8,037 nucleotides of DNA from Frankia sp. (GCA_019689615.1 JADGHD010000205.1:1-8037), one strand, 5' to 3'; positions 1 to 6,499 are shown, counted from the stretch's first letter. The notes: generated by a model not told the origin, from the sequence alone. Program-made: numbers and translations.

Positions 1-90
1 CGCGGCACCACAAGGGCGGCGGTGCGCGGCACCACAAGGGCGGCGGTGCGCGGCACCACAAGGGCGGCGGTGCGCGGCACCACAAGGGCG
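1..90. repeat. 24-bp tandem repeat, 3.75 copies
   Basis: Three identical 24-bp units (1-24, 25-48, 49-72) are followed by 18 matching bases of a fourth (73-90). After that the sequence leaves the repeat and enters a long hairpin. Each unit begins CGCGGCACCACAAGGGCG. Because 24 is a multiple of three, the repeat keeps a reading frame. Plus-strand translations of the unit are RGTTRAAV (frame 1), AAPQGRRC (frame 2) and RHHKGGGA (frame 3). The array touches the window edge, so the true copy number is unknown. The perfect identity of the units suggests recent expansion or ongoing homogenisation. Confidence 0.95.
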
Positions 91-111
91 AAGGCCGCTC
101 CCGCTGGCTGA
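1..111 (+). CDS. possible basic repeat tail of a gene entering from the left (partial)
   Basis: Frame 1 reads 36 residues without interruption: four copies of an RGTTRA-type octapeptide, then KAAPAG and a TGA at 109-111. That would be a basic, Ala/Thr/Arg-rich, low-complexity C-terminus, as seen on some nucleoid-associated and other nucleic-acid-binding proteins of actinobacteria. The TGA falls in the four-base loop of the 88-131 hairpin, so stop codon and terminator would be fused. Frame 3 (RHHKGGGA repeats) is an equally GC3-rich alternative, but it runs to a TAG at 216-218, through both hairpins and into the end of serC, which makes it less attractive. The body of the protein is outside the window, so no function can be assigned. 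Confidence 0.3.
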   Translation, partial: RGTTRAAVRGTTRAAVRGTTRAAVRGTTRAKAAPAG

Positions 112-131
112 CCAGCAGGGGCGGCCTTCGC
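88..131. terminator. 20-bp hairpin between convergent genes
   Basis: Bases 88-107 pair with 112-131 around a CTGA loop. The outer 11 pairs (GCGAAGGCCGC with GCGGCCTTCGC) are perfect. The only flaws inside are one G-T pair (99/120) and one mismatch (102/117). Neither side has a T-run, which is usual for terminators of high-GC actinobacteria. It can act for the gene entering from the left and, as a second barrier, for serC read-through from the right. Confidence 0.75.
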
Positions 132-157
132 GTTGGCCCTTCGCATTGCCGGGTGTC

Positions 158-186
158 TCCCGGCCGCGGTGGGCCCGCGGCCGGGA
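158..186. terminator. serC terminator hairpin
   Basis: Bases 158-169 pair perfectly with 175-186 (CCCGGCCGCGG with CCGCGGCCGGG plus one outer T-A pair) around a five-base loop. On the minus strand the stem begins 11 bases after the serC stop codon, a normal terminator distance. There is no T-tract. Because the stem is symmetric it can also stop transcripts from the left. Confidence 0.75.
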
Positions 187-196
187 ACGCCCCGGG

Positions 197-1351
197 CTAC
201 AGCCGCTCGACCACGTAGTCGATCGCGCTGGTGAGCGCCTCGACGTCCGACGGCTCGATCGCCGGGAAGCAGGCGATCCGCAGCTGGTTACGGCCGAGCT
301 TGCGGTACGGCTCGACGTCGACGATGCCGTTGGCCCGCAGCACCTTGGCCACCGCCGCCGCGTCCACGCCCTCGAAGTCGATCGTCACCACGACCTGCGA
401 CCGCTGCGCCGGGTCCGACACGAACGGCACGGTGTACGGGGTCTTGTCCGCCCAGGTGTAGAGGATGGACGACGACTCGGCCGTGCGCGCGGTGCACCAG
501 TCCAGCCCGCCCTGCGCCAGCATCCAGTCCAGCTGCTCGGCGAACAGGAACAGCGTCGCGACCGCCGGCGTGTTGTAGGTCTGGTCCTTGGTGCTGTTGT
601 CCAGCGCGGTGGTGAGGTCGAGGAACGGCGGGATCCACCGGTCGGTGCCCCTGATCTCGCTCAGCCGGCTCAGCGCCGCCGGCGACATCAGCGCCACCCA
701 CAGCCCGCCGTCCGAGGCGAAGCACTTCTGCGGCGCGAAGTAGTAGACGTCGACCTCGGTGATGTCCACGGGCAGCCCGCCGGCGCCCGAGGTGGCGTCC
801 ACCAGATGCAGCGCCCCCGGGTCCGCGCCGACCGGGCGGCGCACCGGCCGGGCCACGCCGGTCGACGTCTCGTTGTGCGGGGTGGCGTAGACGTCGATGC
901 CGGGCGCCGGCTCCCAGTCCGGGTGGGTGCCCGGCTCGGAGTTCACCACCGACGGTTCGGCCAGGAACGGCGCGCCCTTGGTGGTGGCGGCGAACTTCCC
1001 GCCGAACTCGCCGAACACCAGGTGCTGCGCGCGCTCGCGGACCAGGTTGAACGCCGCCGCGTCCCAGAACGCGGTCGCGCCGCCGATGCCGAGCACGACC
1101 TCGTACCCGTCCGGCAGTGAGAACAGCTGGGACAGGCCCGAGCGGATCCGGCCGACCAGGCTCTTCACCGGCTTCTGCCGGTGCGAGGTGCCCAGCAGGC
1201 TGGTGCCGGTCGCGGCGAGCGCGGCCACGGCCTCGGGGCGGACCTTCGACGGGCCGCACCCGAACCGGCCGTCGGCCGGCCGCAGGTGATCGGGCAGGAC
1301 GATCTCGGCGGGCGAACCGGTCGCCCGCGGATTATCAGGCACTGGTGACAT
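197..1351 (-). CDS. serC: phosphoserine aminotransferase SerC
   Basis: A PLP-dependent class V aminotransferase. It makes O-phosphoserine from 3-phosphohydroxypyruvate and glutamate, the second step of serine synthesis; the same enzyme family can also serve pyridoxal phosphate synthesis. The 384 residues match the full length of the actinobacterial branch. Visible landmarks are FGCGPSKVRPE (30-40), the GIGGATAFWD cofactor-phosphate region (88-97), FGEFGGKFA (113-121), ATPHNETSTG (156-165), LVDATSGAGG with the ring-stacking-region Asp185, and YYFAPQKCFASDGG (203-216), in which Lys209 is the expected Schiff-base lysine. The family assignment is firm. The gene overlaps the end of the citrate synthase gene, so the two are coupled. 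The ATG at 1351 has GGGAG directly abutting it. The GTG at 1342 (codon 4) lies 9 bases after the same GGGAG and may be the real start. Two strong hairpins follow the stop. Confidence 0.93.
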   Translation of the reverse strand: MSPVPDNPRATGSPAEIVLPDHLRPADGRFGCGPSKVRPEAVAALAATGTSLLGTSHRQKPVKSLVGRIRSGLSQLFSLPDGYEVVLGIGGATAFWDAAAFNLVRERAQHLVFGEFGGKFAATTKGAPFLAEPSVVNSEPGTHPDWEPAPGIDVYATPHNETSTGVARPVRRPVGADPGALHLVDATSGAGGLPVDITEVDVYYFAPQKCFASDGGLWVALMSPAALSRLSEIRGTDRWIPPFLDLTTALDNSTKDQTYNTPAVATLFLFAEQLDWMLAQGGLDWCTARTAESSSILYTWADKTPYTVPFVSDPAQRSQVVVTIDFEGVDAAAVAKVLRANGIVDVEPYRKLGRNQLRIACFPAIEPSDVEALTSAIDYVVERL

Positions 1352-2432
1352 CTCCCAGGGGCCGCGGCCCCGGACCGACGTAGCGCGCGGTCGGCCGAAT
1401 CAGCCGGCCGGTGCGCTTCTGCTCGAGAATGTGCGCGCTCCAGCCCGCGGTCCGGGCACAGGTGAACATTGATGTGAACATATGAGCCGGCACCTCGGCG
1501 TAGTCGAGCACCACGGCCGACCAGAACTCGACGTTGGTGCGCAGCGGGCGGTCAGGGTACCGGTTGGCCAGCTCCTCGATCGCCGCCGCCTCCAGGGCCT
1601 CGGCGACCTCGTAGCGGTGTGAGCCCAGATCGCGGGCGGTCCGCCGCAGCACCCGGGCCCGCGGGTCCTCTGCCCGGTACACCCGGTGGCCGAAGCCCAT
1701 CAGCCGCTCCTTGCGGTCAAGGGCGCGGCGGACATAGCCGACCGGGTCGCCGGTCCGCTCGACCTCGTCGAGCATCGCGAGGACCCGGGACGGCGCGCCG
1801 CCGTGCAGCGGGCCGGACAGCGCCCCGACGGCGGCGGACAGCGCGGCGGCGGCGTCGGCGCCGGTCGAGGCGACCACCCGGGCGGTGAACGTGGACGCGT
1901 TCATCCCGTGCTCGGCGGCGGAGACCCAGTAGGCGTCGACGGCCTGGACGTGCTTCGGGTCCGGCTCGCCCCGCCATCGGATCATGAATCGCTCGGTGAT
2001 CGTCCGGGCCTTGTCGACCTCGGACTGCGGGACGGCCGGCAGGCCGAGCCCACGCGCGGACTGGGCGACGAACGACAGCGCCATCACCGAGGCGCGGGCC
2101 AGGTCGTTGCGCGCCTGCTCGTCGGAGATGTCGTGCAGCTGCCCGAAGCCCCAGTACGGGGCGAGCATCGCCAGCGCGCTCTGCACGTCGACCCTTATGT
2201 CACCGGAATGCACCGGTACCGGGAACGGCTCGGCCGGCGGCAGCCCTGGCTCGAAGGAGCCATCGACCAGCAGCCCCCAGACATGGCCGTAGTCGACCTT
2301 CCCGACGAGGTCCTCGATGTCGACGCCGCGGTAGCGCAGGGCGCTGCCTTCCTTGTCCGGCTCGGCGATCTCGGTCTCGAACGCGACGACGCCTTCCAGA
2401 CCGGGCTTGAAATCGCTTGTGTTCTCGGCCAT
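1335..2432 (-). CDS. citA: citrate synthase, CitA-type (citrate synthase 2)
   Basis: A cytosolic citrate synthase that condenses oxaloacetate with acetyl-CoA; some paralogues also take propionyl-CoA (2-methylcitrate synthase activity). At 365 residues it is of the short bacterial type. Landmarks, with E. coli GltA equivalents: EHGMNAST with His175 (His229), GPLHGGAPSRV with His210 (His264), MGFGHRVYRAEDPRA with His249 (His305) and Arg258 (Arg314), and CARTAGWSAH with Arg327 (Arg387). The segment TNVEFWSAVVLD puts Glu302 where most citrate synthases have the catalytic Asp of an NVDF motif. I recall the mycobacterial CitA group also having NVEFW, so this looks like a subfamily trait and not damage. 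The ATG is preceded by GGAG at an 11-base spacing. The end, GDVTSA, reads through the start of serC, which implies translational coupling. DUF2530 lies upstream after a 359-base gap. I expect a promoter there but cannot pinpoint one. Confidence 0.92.
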   Translation of the reverse strand: MAENTSDFKPGLEGVVAFETEIAEPDKEGSALRYRGVDIEDLVGKVDYGHVWGLLVDGSFEPGLPPAEPFPVPVHSGDIRVDVQSALAMLAPYWGFGQLHDISDEQARNDLARASVMALSFVAQSARGLGLPAVPQSEVDKARTITERFMIRWRGEPDPKHVQAVDAYWVSAAEHGMNASTFTARVVASTGADAAAALSAAVGALSGPLHGGAPSRVLAMLDEVERTGDPVGYVRRALDRKERLMGFGHRVYRAEDPRARVLRRTARDLGSHRYEVAEALEAAAIEELANRYPDRPLRTNVEFWSAVVLDYAEVPAHMFTSMFTCARTAGWSAHILEQKRTGRLIRPTARYVGPGPRPLGDVTSA

Positions 2433-2791
2433 CGAGTCCGGATCTCCGCTCTGTGTCCGCCTGTGATTCGGTTGCCCGTCGCGCCGCCCGGCGCCATCCT
2501 GCCGCGCGACCGGCGTGAGCCGCCACCAGCCGTTGGCGCCGACGGGCGTCCACGCTTCCGTGGGAACATCGCGCCCGATGGGCCCGGCGGGAACCCCTCA
2601 GTGTCGTTGAGGTGTCGAACGTCACACGGGACGATGACGTCGACCAGGACGGGAAACGCCGCCGTCACATCAAGCATGGCCGAGGTGGCGGCGCCGGCAC
2701 CCCATCCGCCGCCGCAGTGTGACGAAAACGTGTCCCGTCTCCTGGCGTTGACCGGGTGGCCGAAGCGTGGCCCCAAGCGGCGGGACCGGCG
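2433..2791. other. 359-bp non-coding gap upstream of citrate synthase
   Basis: This gap lies between the stop of the DUF2530 gene and the citrate synthase ATG. The open frames crossing it are extensions or antisense of neighbours and show no family resemblance. No tRNA-like fold or convincing terminator is visible. The only structured element I see is CCTCA-N7-TGAGG at 2596-2612, with a direct repeat GTGTCG (2601-2606 and 2612-2617) across its right half. The citrate synthase promoter is expected here, but no clear -35/-10 pair stands out on the minus strand. Confidence 0.5.
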
Positions 2792-3184
2792 TCAGTGCCT
2801 GGGTTCGCCGCCGGCCTGGGCCGCGCGCCGCAGCCGGTTGCGGCGCCGGATGACGATCACGAGGCCGAGCAGGCCGAGGCCGGCCCCGCACGCGGCAGTG
2901 GCCAGCCACCACAGCCGGCCGTCCGCCCGCAGGTCGTCGGCGAACGGGATCATGACCAGCAGCGCGATCAGCCACACCACCGTGCCGACCGCGACCGAGC
3001 CGACCCCGTCGTTGGGCAGTGGCGCGAGCCCGGCCGGCTTCCCGTCGGCTGGACCGGCCCCGGCGGGGGCCGCGGCGTCGCCGGCCGCCGGCGTCCGGGC
3101 TGGCCGGTGGCCCAGCGCCTGGCCGGCGTGGTCCTGGCCAGGACGCTCGCCGTGGCGCTGGCTGGCTCCCGCGTTGGCGTTCAT
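2792..3184 (-). CDS. two-helix membrane protein, DUF2530-type
   Basis: A small integral membrane protein of unknown function. The C-terminal half has two hydrophobic segments, GTVVWLIALLVMIPF (about residues 67-81 from this start) and LWWLATAACGAGLGLLGLVIVI (about 91-112). They are joined by a short DDLRADGR loop and followed by a positive RRRNRLRR stretch, which suggests that the C-terminus faces the cytoplasm. This layout with the ADGR.WW motif matches the actinobacterial DUF2530 family as I know it. The first 55 to 60 residues are Ala/Gly/Pro/His-rich and probably disordered. I chose the ATG at 3184 (130 aa). A GTG at 3214 would add ten residues, and neither start has a good Shine-Dalgarno sequence. 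The gene runs in the same direction as citrate synthase and serC, but the 359-base gap argues against a tight operon. It is divergent from the plus-strand gene that starts at 3275. The family call is fairly sure and the role is unknown. Confidence 0.75.
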   Translation of the reverse strand: MNANAGASQRHGERPGQDHAGQALGHRPARTPAAGDAAAPAGAGPADGKPAGLAPLPNDGVGSVAVGTVVWLIALLVMIPFADDLRADGRLWWLATAACGAGLGLLGLVIVIRRRNRLRRAAQAGGEPRH

Positions 3185-3274
3185 CGCCGCCGACGTTACC
3201 CCGGCCGCGGGCACCGGCGTGCCGCCCGACTCGCGCCACCGGCCACCACGGCGGGCCCACCGGGGGCACTATCT

Positions 3275-4294
3275 GTGAATGTGACGACCGTCCCCGAGCT
3301 CCTCGAGCCGCGAGACCTGGTCGCCGCGCAGGCGTGGCGGGAGCGGCGGCGCGCGGCGCGGCGGTTCGACCCGCGGCTGGCGGTCACAGCCGCGCTGGTC
3401 ACCGACGGGTCCCGGCGGGAGACCGCGGCGGTGCTGCGCGAGGCCGGCATGGACGTCGTCGGCCTGCTCGGGCCCGAGCCGCTGGAGTCGCTGGCCTGGG
3501 CGGCGGAGGCGGGGGTGCCGCGCGCCTACGCCGGCCTGCTCGCCCTGCTCTCCGACGACGTCGAGGCGGTGTGCGTCGAGCTCGGGCCGCCCGGGTCCGA
3601 CCTGGTCGCCCAGCGGGCGGCCGAGGCGGGCCTGCACGTGCTGCTGGTCCGGGCGGTCACCGGGGACCCGGCGGCGTTGCGCGCGGTCGCGGACGTGGCC
3701 GAGGACGCCGACCTCGCGCACGTCGTCGCGTTCGACGACCGGGCGTGGCCGGCGGCCTGGCACGTCCAGGCGGCGGTGCCGGCGCTGGGCCGGCTGACCC
3801 AGATGACCGTCGTCGGCGCCCCGTCCGGCCAGGTCGGCCGGGCGGAGATCCTCGACCTCACCGTCCGCTGGTGCGGGGACGTGCTCGCGGTCTGCGCCGA
3901 CCCGGCGGGGATGCCGGCGCGCCTGCTGACCGCGACGGCCCCGGTGACGCTGGCGCTGCTCACCGCGAGCGGCGCGACGGTCCTCGTGCACGAGCGGATG
4001 GGCGGCACGCTGACCGAGGCCACCTTCACGCTGTGCGGCGAGCACGGCCGGATCGTGGTCGAGGGCAGCCGGGTCCGCTTCGCCGACCCGACGGGCGTGC
4101 GCACGGTCTGGCTGCCCGAGCAGGCGTCCGAGCGGCCAGGGCTGGTGGAGGCGACCAGCGACCTGGTCCGGGCGGTCGAGCTGGCGAACCCCGCGGTCGT
4201 GCGCGGCGCGACCGTGCACGACCTGCTCACCGTGACCCGGCTGCAGGAGGCGGCGCGCCGCTCGCGCCACGACGGCGGCTGGGTCGAGCTCTAG
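3275..4294 (+). CDS. Gfo/Idh/MocA-type protein, degenerate Rossmann fold
   Basis: A 339-residue protein with the two-part layout of the Gfo/Idh/MocA NAD(P)-dependent oxidoreductases. Matching parts are AAEAGVPRAYAGLLALLSDD followed by VEAVCVELGP...RAAEAGLHVLL (about residues 76-124), the usual nucleotide-domain pattern. Next come a C-terminal sheet region with GEHGRIVVEG (255-264) and the family ending DLVRAVELANPAV...GGWVEL (296-339). Two key signatures are missing. There is no GxGxxG in the first strand-turn (RLAVTAALVTDGSRR, 34-48), and the catalytic EKP that normally follows HVL is replaced by LVRAV (124-128). It may therefore bind a ligand without dehydrogenase activity. The GTG at 3275 is chosen because GGGGG lies 8 bases upstream. 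The open frame extends much further left, but only as antisense to the membrane protein. It converges on the next gene with 10 bases between stops and no obvious terminator. Substrate unknown. Confidence 0.72.
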   Translation: MNVTTVPELLEPRDLVAAQAWRERRRAARRFDPRLAVTAALVTDGSRRETAAVLREAGMDVVGLLGPEPLESLAWAAEAGVPRAYAGLLALLSDDVEAVCVELGPPGSDLVAQRAAEAGLHVLLVRAVTGDPAALRAVADVAEDADLAHVVAFDDRAWPAAWHVQAAVPALGRLTQMTVVGAPSGQVGRAEILDLTVRWCGDVLAVCADPAGMPARLLTATAPVTLALLTASGATVLVHERMGGTLTEATFTLCGEHGRIVVEGSRVRFADPTGVRTVWLPEQASERPGLVEATSDLVRAVELANPAVVRGATVHDLLTVTRLQEAARRSRHDGGWVEL

Positions 4295-4304
4295 GCGCCC
4301 GCGG

Positions 4305-5666
4305 CTACAGGCCGAGCGCGGCGCGGCCGGCGGTGCCGTAGACGACGTCGTCCTGCGGCGTGTGGATCCGGCTGCACAGGACGTCCCTGTAGTGCCGCTC
4401 GAGCGGGTTCGCCCTGGTCAGGCCGGGGTTGCCGATGAGCGCGACGGCGTCGCCGACCGCGCCGATCGCGGCCTCGGTCACCGCGGCCTTGACCCCGTCG
4501 GCCCGCCGGCCGGCCAGCTCGTGGCCGGCGTCCACGTCCCGGGCGCAGGCGTCGAGCAGGGTGCGCGCGTTGGTCAGCCGGACCTCGATCTGGCCGACGA
4601 CGTTCTGGAACCGCGGCAGCGCCGCCAGCGGCCGGCCGAGGTTCGTCGGCACCCGCTCGTGCAGGTAGCGGATCAGCCAGTCGCGGGCGGCCTCGGCGAC
4701 GCCGAGGTAGACGGCCGCGATCGTCAACGCGCTCCAGCCGGCGGCCCGCACCGTGGCCTCCGCCTGCCGGGCGGCGGCGTCCGGGGCCCCTGGGTCACCC
4801 AGCAGGACCGCCGCCTCCGGGGCCAGCCGGACCTCGTCGAAGACGACGTCGTGGCTCTCGGTTGCGCGCATGCCCAGGTGGTCCCAGGTGCGCAGGATCG
4901 TGATCCCCGGCGTGTCCGCCGGGACCAGGAACCAGCCGACGCGCGGGTAGCCGGACGGTGGTGGCGCCGGGTCGGAGGCCGGCTCGGTGGCCGCCCAGAC
5001 CAGCATCCAGCTCAGCACCGGCGCGCCGGTGCTGTACACCTTGTGGCCGGTGAGCTCCCAGCACCTGCCGTTCCACCTGGCCGTGGTTGCCGGGATGCCG
5101 CCCCTGGCCGGCGTGCCGAGGTCGGGCTCGCCCCGCAGGAGGTTGGTCAGCGCGCCCTCGGTGAGGCAGCTGGTGGCCACCCGCTCGTAGACGCCGGGTG
5201 GCCAGGAGGCCCAGTCCCTGGCCCGGCCGTGGAACATCAGGTTCATCGCCAGCACGAGCGCGGTCGACGGCTCGCCCTTGCCGATCGCGGCCAGTACCTG
5301 GACCGCGGTTGCCAGCCCAGCGCCGGCGCCCCCGTACTCCCGGGGCACGGTGAGCCCGAGGATGCCCTCCTCGTGCAGCCGGCGGGCGTTGGCGACGGGG
5401 AACACCCCGGTGCGGTCGTGCTCGGCCGCCGTCTTCGCGAACTCGGCCGACAGTTCGTCGAGCACCTCGGCGAGCGGGCGGACCGGCCGGTCAGCGCCCA
5501 TGCCGCCGACGATGGCCCGCAGCGACGCCCTGCCCGTCCAGCGGTCGATCCAGCCGTCGACAGAGTCGTCCGCCGGGCCGCCGGCCAGACCGTCGGGGCG
5601 ACCCATCTGGCCCGGCGCCAGGTGGGCCGCCGGGTCCCGGTCCGCCGGCCCGCTGTGCGTCGTCAC
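4305..5666 (-). CDS. acyl-CoA-dehydrogenase-fold flavoprotein, probable flavin-dependent monooxygenase component
   Basis: A 453-residue protein with the three acyl-CoA dehydrogenase domains: an N-terminal helical domain (about 65-165, with VPREYGGAGAGLATAVQVLAAI), a middle beta domain (about 166-285, with LTGHKVYSTGA and WDHLGMRATESHDVVFDEV) and a C-terminal helical bundle (about 300-445). The C-terminus NPLERHYRDVLCSRIHTPQDD is the pattern of DszC/SfnB-like members that use reduced flavin and oxygen. The YEGT motif that carries the catalytic Glu of many dehydrogenases is replaced by VVYGTAGRAAL. A flavin reductase gene lies 86 bases upstream on the same strand, so I infer the oxygenase half of a two-component system; substrate unknown. 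A plain dehydrogenase is the alternative. The start is the GTG at 5666, set by GGAGGTGA (5673-5680) six bases upstream. This adds a 60-residue polar extension before the domain; Met56 would be the next sensible start but lacks a comparable site. Confidence 0.85.
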   Translation of the reverse strand: MTTHSGPADRDPAAHLAPGQMGRPDGLAGGPADDSVDGWIDRWTGRASLRAIVGGMGADRPVRPLAEVLDELSAEFAKTAAEHDRTGVFPVANARRLHEEGILGLTVPREYGGAGAGLATAVQVLAAIGKGEPSTALVLAMNLMFHGRARDWASWPPGVYERVATSCLTEGALTNLLRGEPDLGTPARGGIPATTARWNGRCWELTGHKVYSTGAPVLSWMLVWAATEPASDPAPPPSGYPRVGWFLVPADTPGITILRTWDHLGMRATESHDVVFDEVRLAPEAAVLLGDPGAPDAAARQAEATVRAAGWSALTIAAVYLGVAEAARDWLIRYLHERVPTNLGRPLAALPRFQNVVGQIEVRLTNARTLLDACARDVDAGHELAGRRADGVKAAVTEAAIGAVGDAVALIGNPGLTRANPLERHYRDVLCSRIHTPQDDVVYGTAGRAALGL

Positions 5667-5672
5667 CGGCCT

Positions 5673-5680
5673 TCACCTCC
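5673..5680 (-). promoter_or_regulatory. strong ribosome binding site of the monooxygenase-like gene
   Basis: The minus strand reads GGAGGTGA, an eight-base match to the 16S rRNA anti-Shine-Dalgarno, six bases before the GTG at 5666. It decides the start, although Met21 and Met56 lie further in. It contrasts with the upstream reductase, which has no site of its own. Confidence 0.8.
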
Positions 5681-5752
5681 GTGCCCACCATCTCACCGGC
5701 CGACCGCCGCGCGAAGGCCCGGGCTGGCCGACCGGGGGCCGGGGTGAGCCGC

Positions 5753-6379
5753 TCAGGGCCCCTGGCTGGCCGGCCCGTCGGCGGGCCGGGGAGTCGGGCG
5801 GACGGTGCCGTACTGGCCGTCGTGGTAGACCAGCGGCTCGTCCGCCCGGTCGATCTGGCTGTCGATCACCTCGGCGATCACCAGGTAGCTCTGCCCGGCG
5901 GCGATCCGGTGCTCGATGCGCGCCCGCAGCCAGACGGCGACGTCGGTCAGCACCGGCTCACCCGTGGGCAGCGTCCGCCAGCGGGTCGGCTCGGCGAACC
6001 GGTCGATCCCCGAGGTCGCGAACCGCCGGGCCAGCTCCTCGTGCTCGGCCGAGAGCAGGTGCACGACCAGCGTCTCGGCCTCCAGCAGTGCCGGAGCGCT
6101 CGACGAGGTGACCGCCAGTGACAGCGACAGCAGCGGCGGCGCGGCGGACAGCGAGGCGACCGAGGTCGCGGTGAAGCCGACCGGGCCGGCCGGGCCGGGG
6201 AGCGTGACGACCGTGACCCCGGCCGCGTGCCGGCGGAACGCCGCCCGCAGCACCGCCGGCTCCACCGCCTCGGCGCCGGCCGGCGCGCGCCGGGGGAGCA
6301 CGACCGGCCGCGGCTCCCGCGCCGTCGTCGGAACGCCGGTCAGCTTGCTGGTCAGCCCGGCGATGCCGTCCGTGCTCAT
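5753..6379 (-). CDS. flavin reductase-like (FMN-binding split-barrel) protein
   Basis: A 208-residue protein of the HpaC/RutF-type flavin reductase domain family, which reduces FMN or FAD with NAD(P)H and hands free reduced flavin to a partner oxygenase. Family features are FRRHAAGVTVVTL (48-60), GFTATSVASLSAAPPLLSLSL (68-88, the flavin-contacting core), ARRFATSGIDRF (117-128), LRARIEHRIAAGQSYLVIAEV (151-171) and EPLVYHDGQYGTV (181-193). The common GDH triad before the hydrophobic strand is AGQS here, a mild divergence. The first 40 residues are a Pro/Arg-rich extension. The ATG at 6379 is the only ATG, GTG or TTG start in frame before an upstream TGA, and it has no Shine-Dalgarno sequence. 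It overlaps the TGA of a 25-codon ORF as ATGA, so translation is probably coupled. The monooxygenase-like gene follows after 86 bases, and the two proteins should work as a pair. Confidence 0.88.
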   Translation of the reverse strand: MSTDGIAGLTSKLTGVPTTAREPRPVVLPRRAPAGAEAVEPAVLRAAFRRHAAGVTVVTLPGPAGPVGFTATSVASLSAAPPLLSLSLAVTSSSAPALLEAETLVVHLLSAEHEELARRFATSGIDRFAEPTRWRTLPTGEPVLTDVAVWLRARIEHRIAAGQSYLVIAEVIDSQIDRADEPLVYHDGQYGTVRPTPRPADGPASQGP

Positions 6380-6453
6380 GGGGCCGCCCGCCGCGCCGTG
6401 CCGACGGTCCGGGCACCAGCCCAGACCGAAGTGCCGGAGGACCGCTTTGGCAT
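6376..6453 (-). CDS. 25-aa upstream ORF, coupled to the flavin reductase
   Basis: ATG at 6453 to TGA at 6376-6378, beginning MPKRSSGTSVWAGARTVG and ending ARRAAP. The peptide is basic, with one Lys and four Arg, one Trp and no acidic residue. It has a good ribosome binding site (AAAGGTGA, five bases from the ATG). Its TGA shares bases with the flavin reductase ATG (ATGA), and the reductase itself has no visible site, so this ORF probably delivers ribosomes to it. It could be a leader peptide or just a coupling ORF. There is no run of one amino acid to suggest attenuation, and I do not recognise the peptide. The frame stays open to an ATG at 6651, but the upstream part has poor codon bias and no ribosome binding site. 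Confidence 0.55.
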   Translation of the reverse strand: MPKRSSGTSVWAGARTVGTARRAAP

Positions 6454-6499
6454 AGCGTCACCTTTCCGCACCACTGGTCGGCGCGCGGAGCAGCCGCGA

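Noticed and set aside
146..1120. Long plus-strand open frame antisense to serC
   Set aside because: It is Arg/Val/His-rich with no family resemblance and lies exactly over a well-recognised gene; such shadows are normal at this GC content.
2756..3274. Left extension of the Gfo/Idh-like gene to an ATG at 2756
   Set aside because: The extension is antisense to the two-helix membrane protein and low in complexity, while the GTG at 3275 has GGGGG at a good distance.
1686..3278. 530-residue plus-strand open frame
   Set aside because: It spans the citrate synthase gene, the intergenic gap and the membrane protein in antisense, with no domain-like sequence.
4295..4304. Bidirectional terminator between the convergent Gfo/Idh-like and monooxygenase-like genes
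   Set aside because: Only ten bases separate the stops and I found no stem of useful length spanning them.
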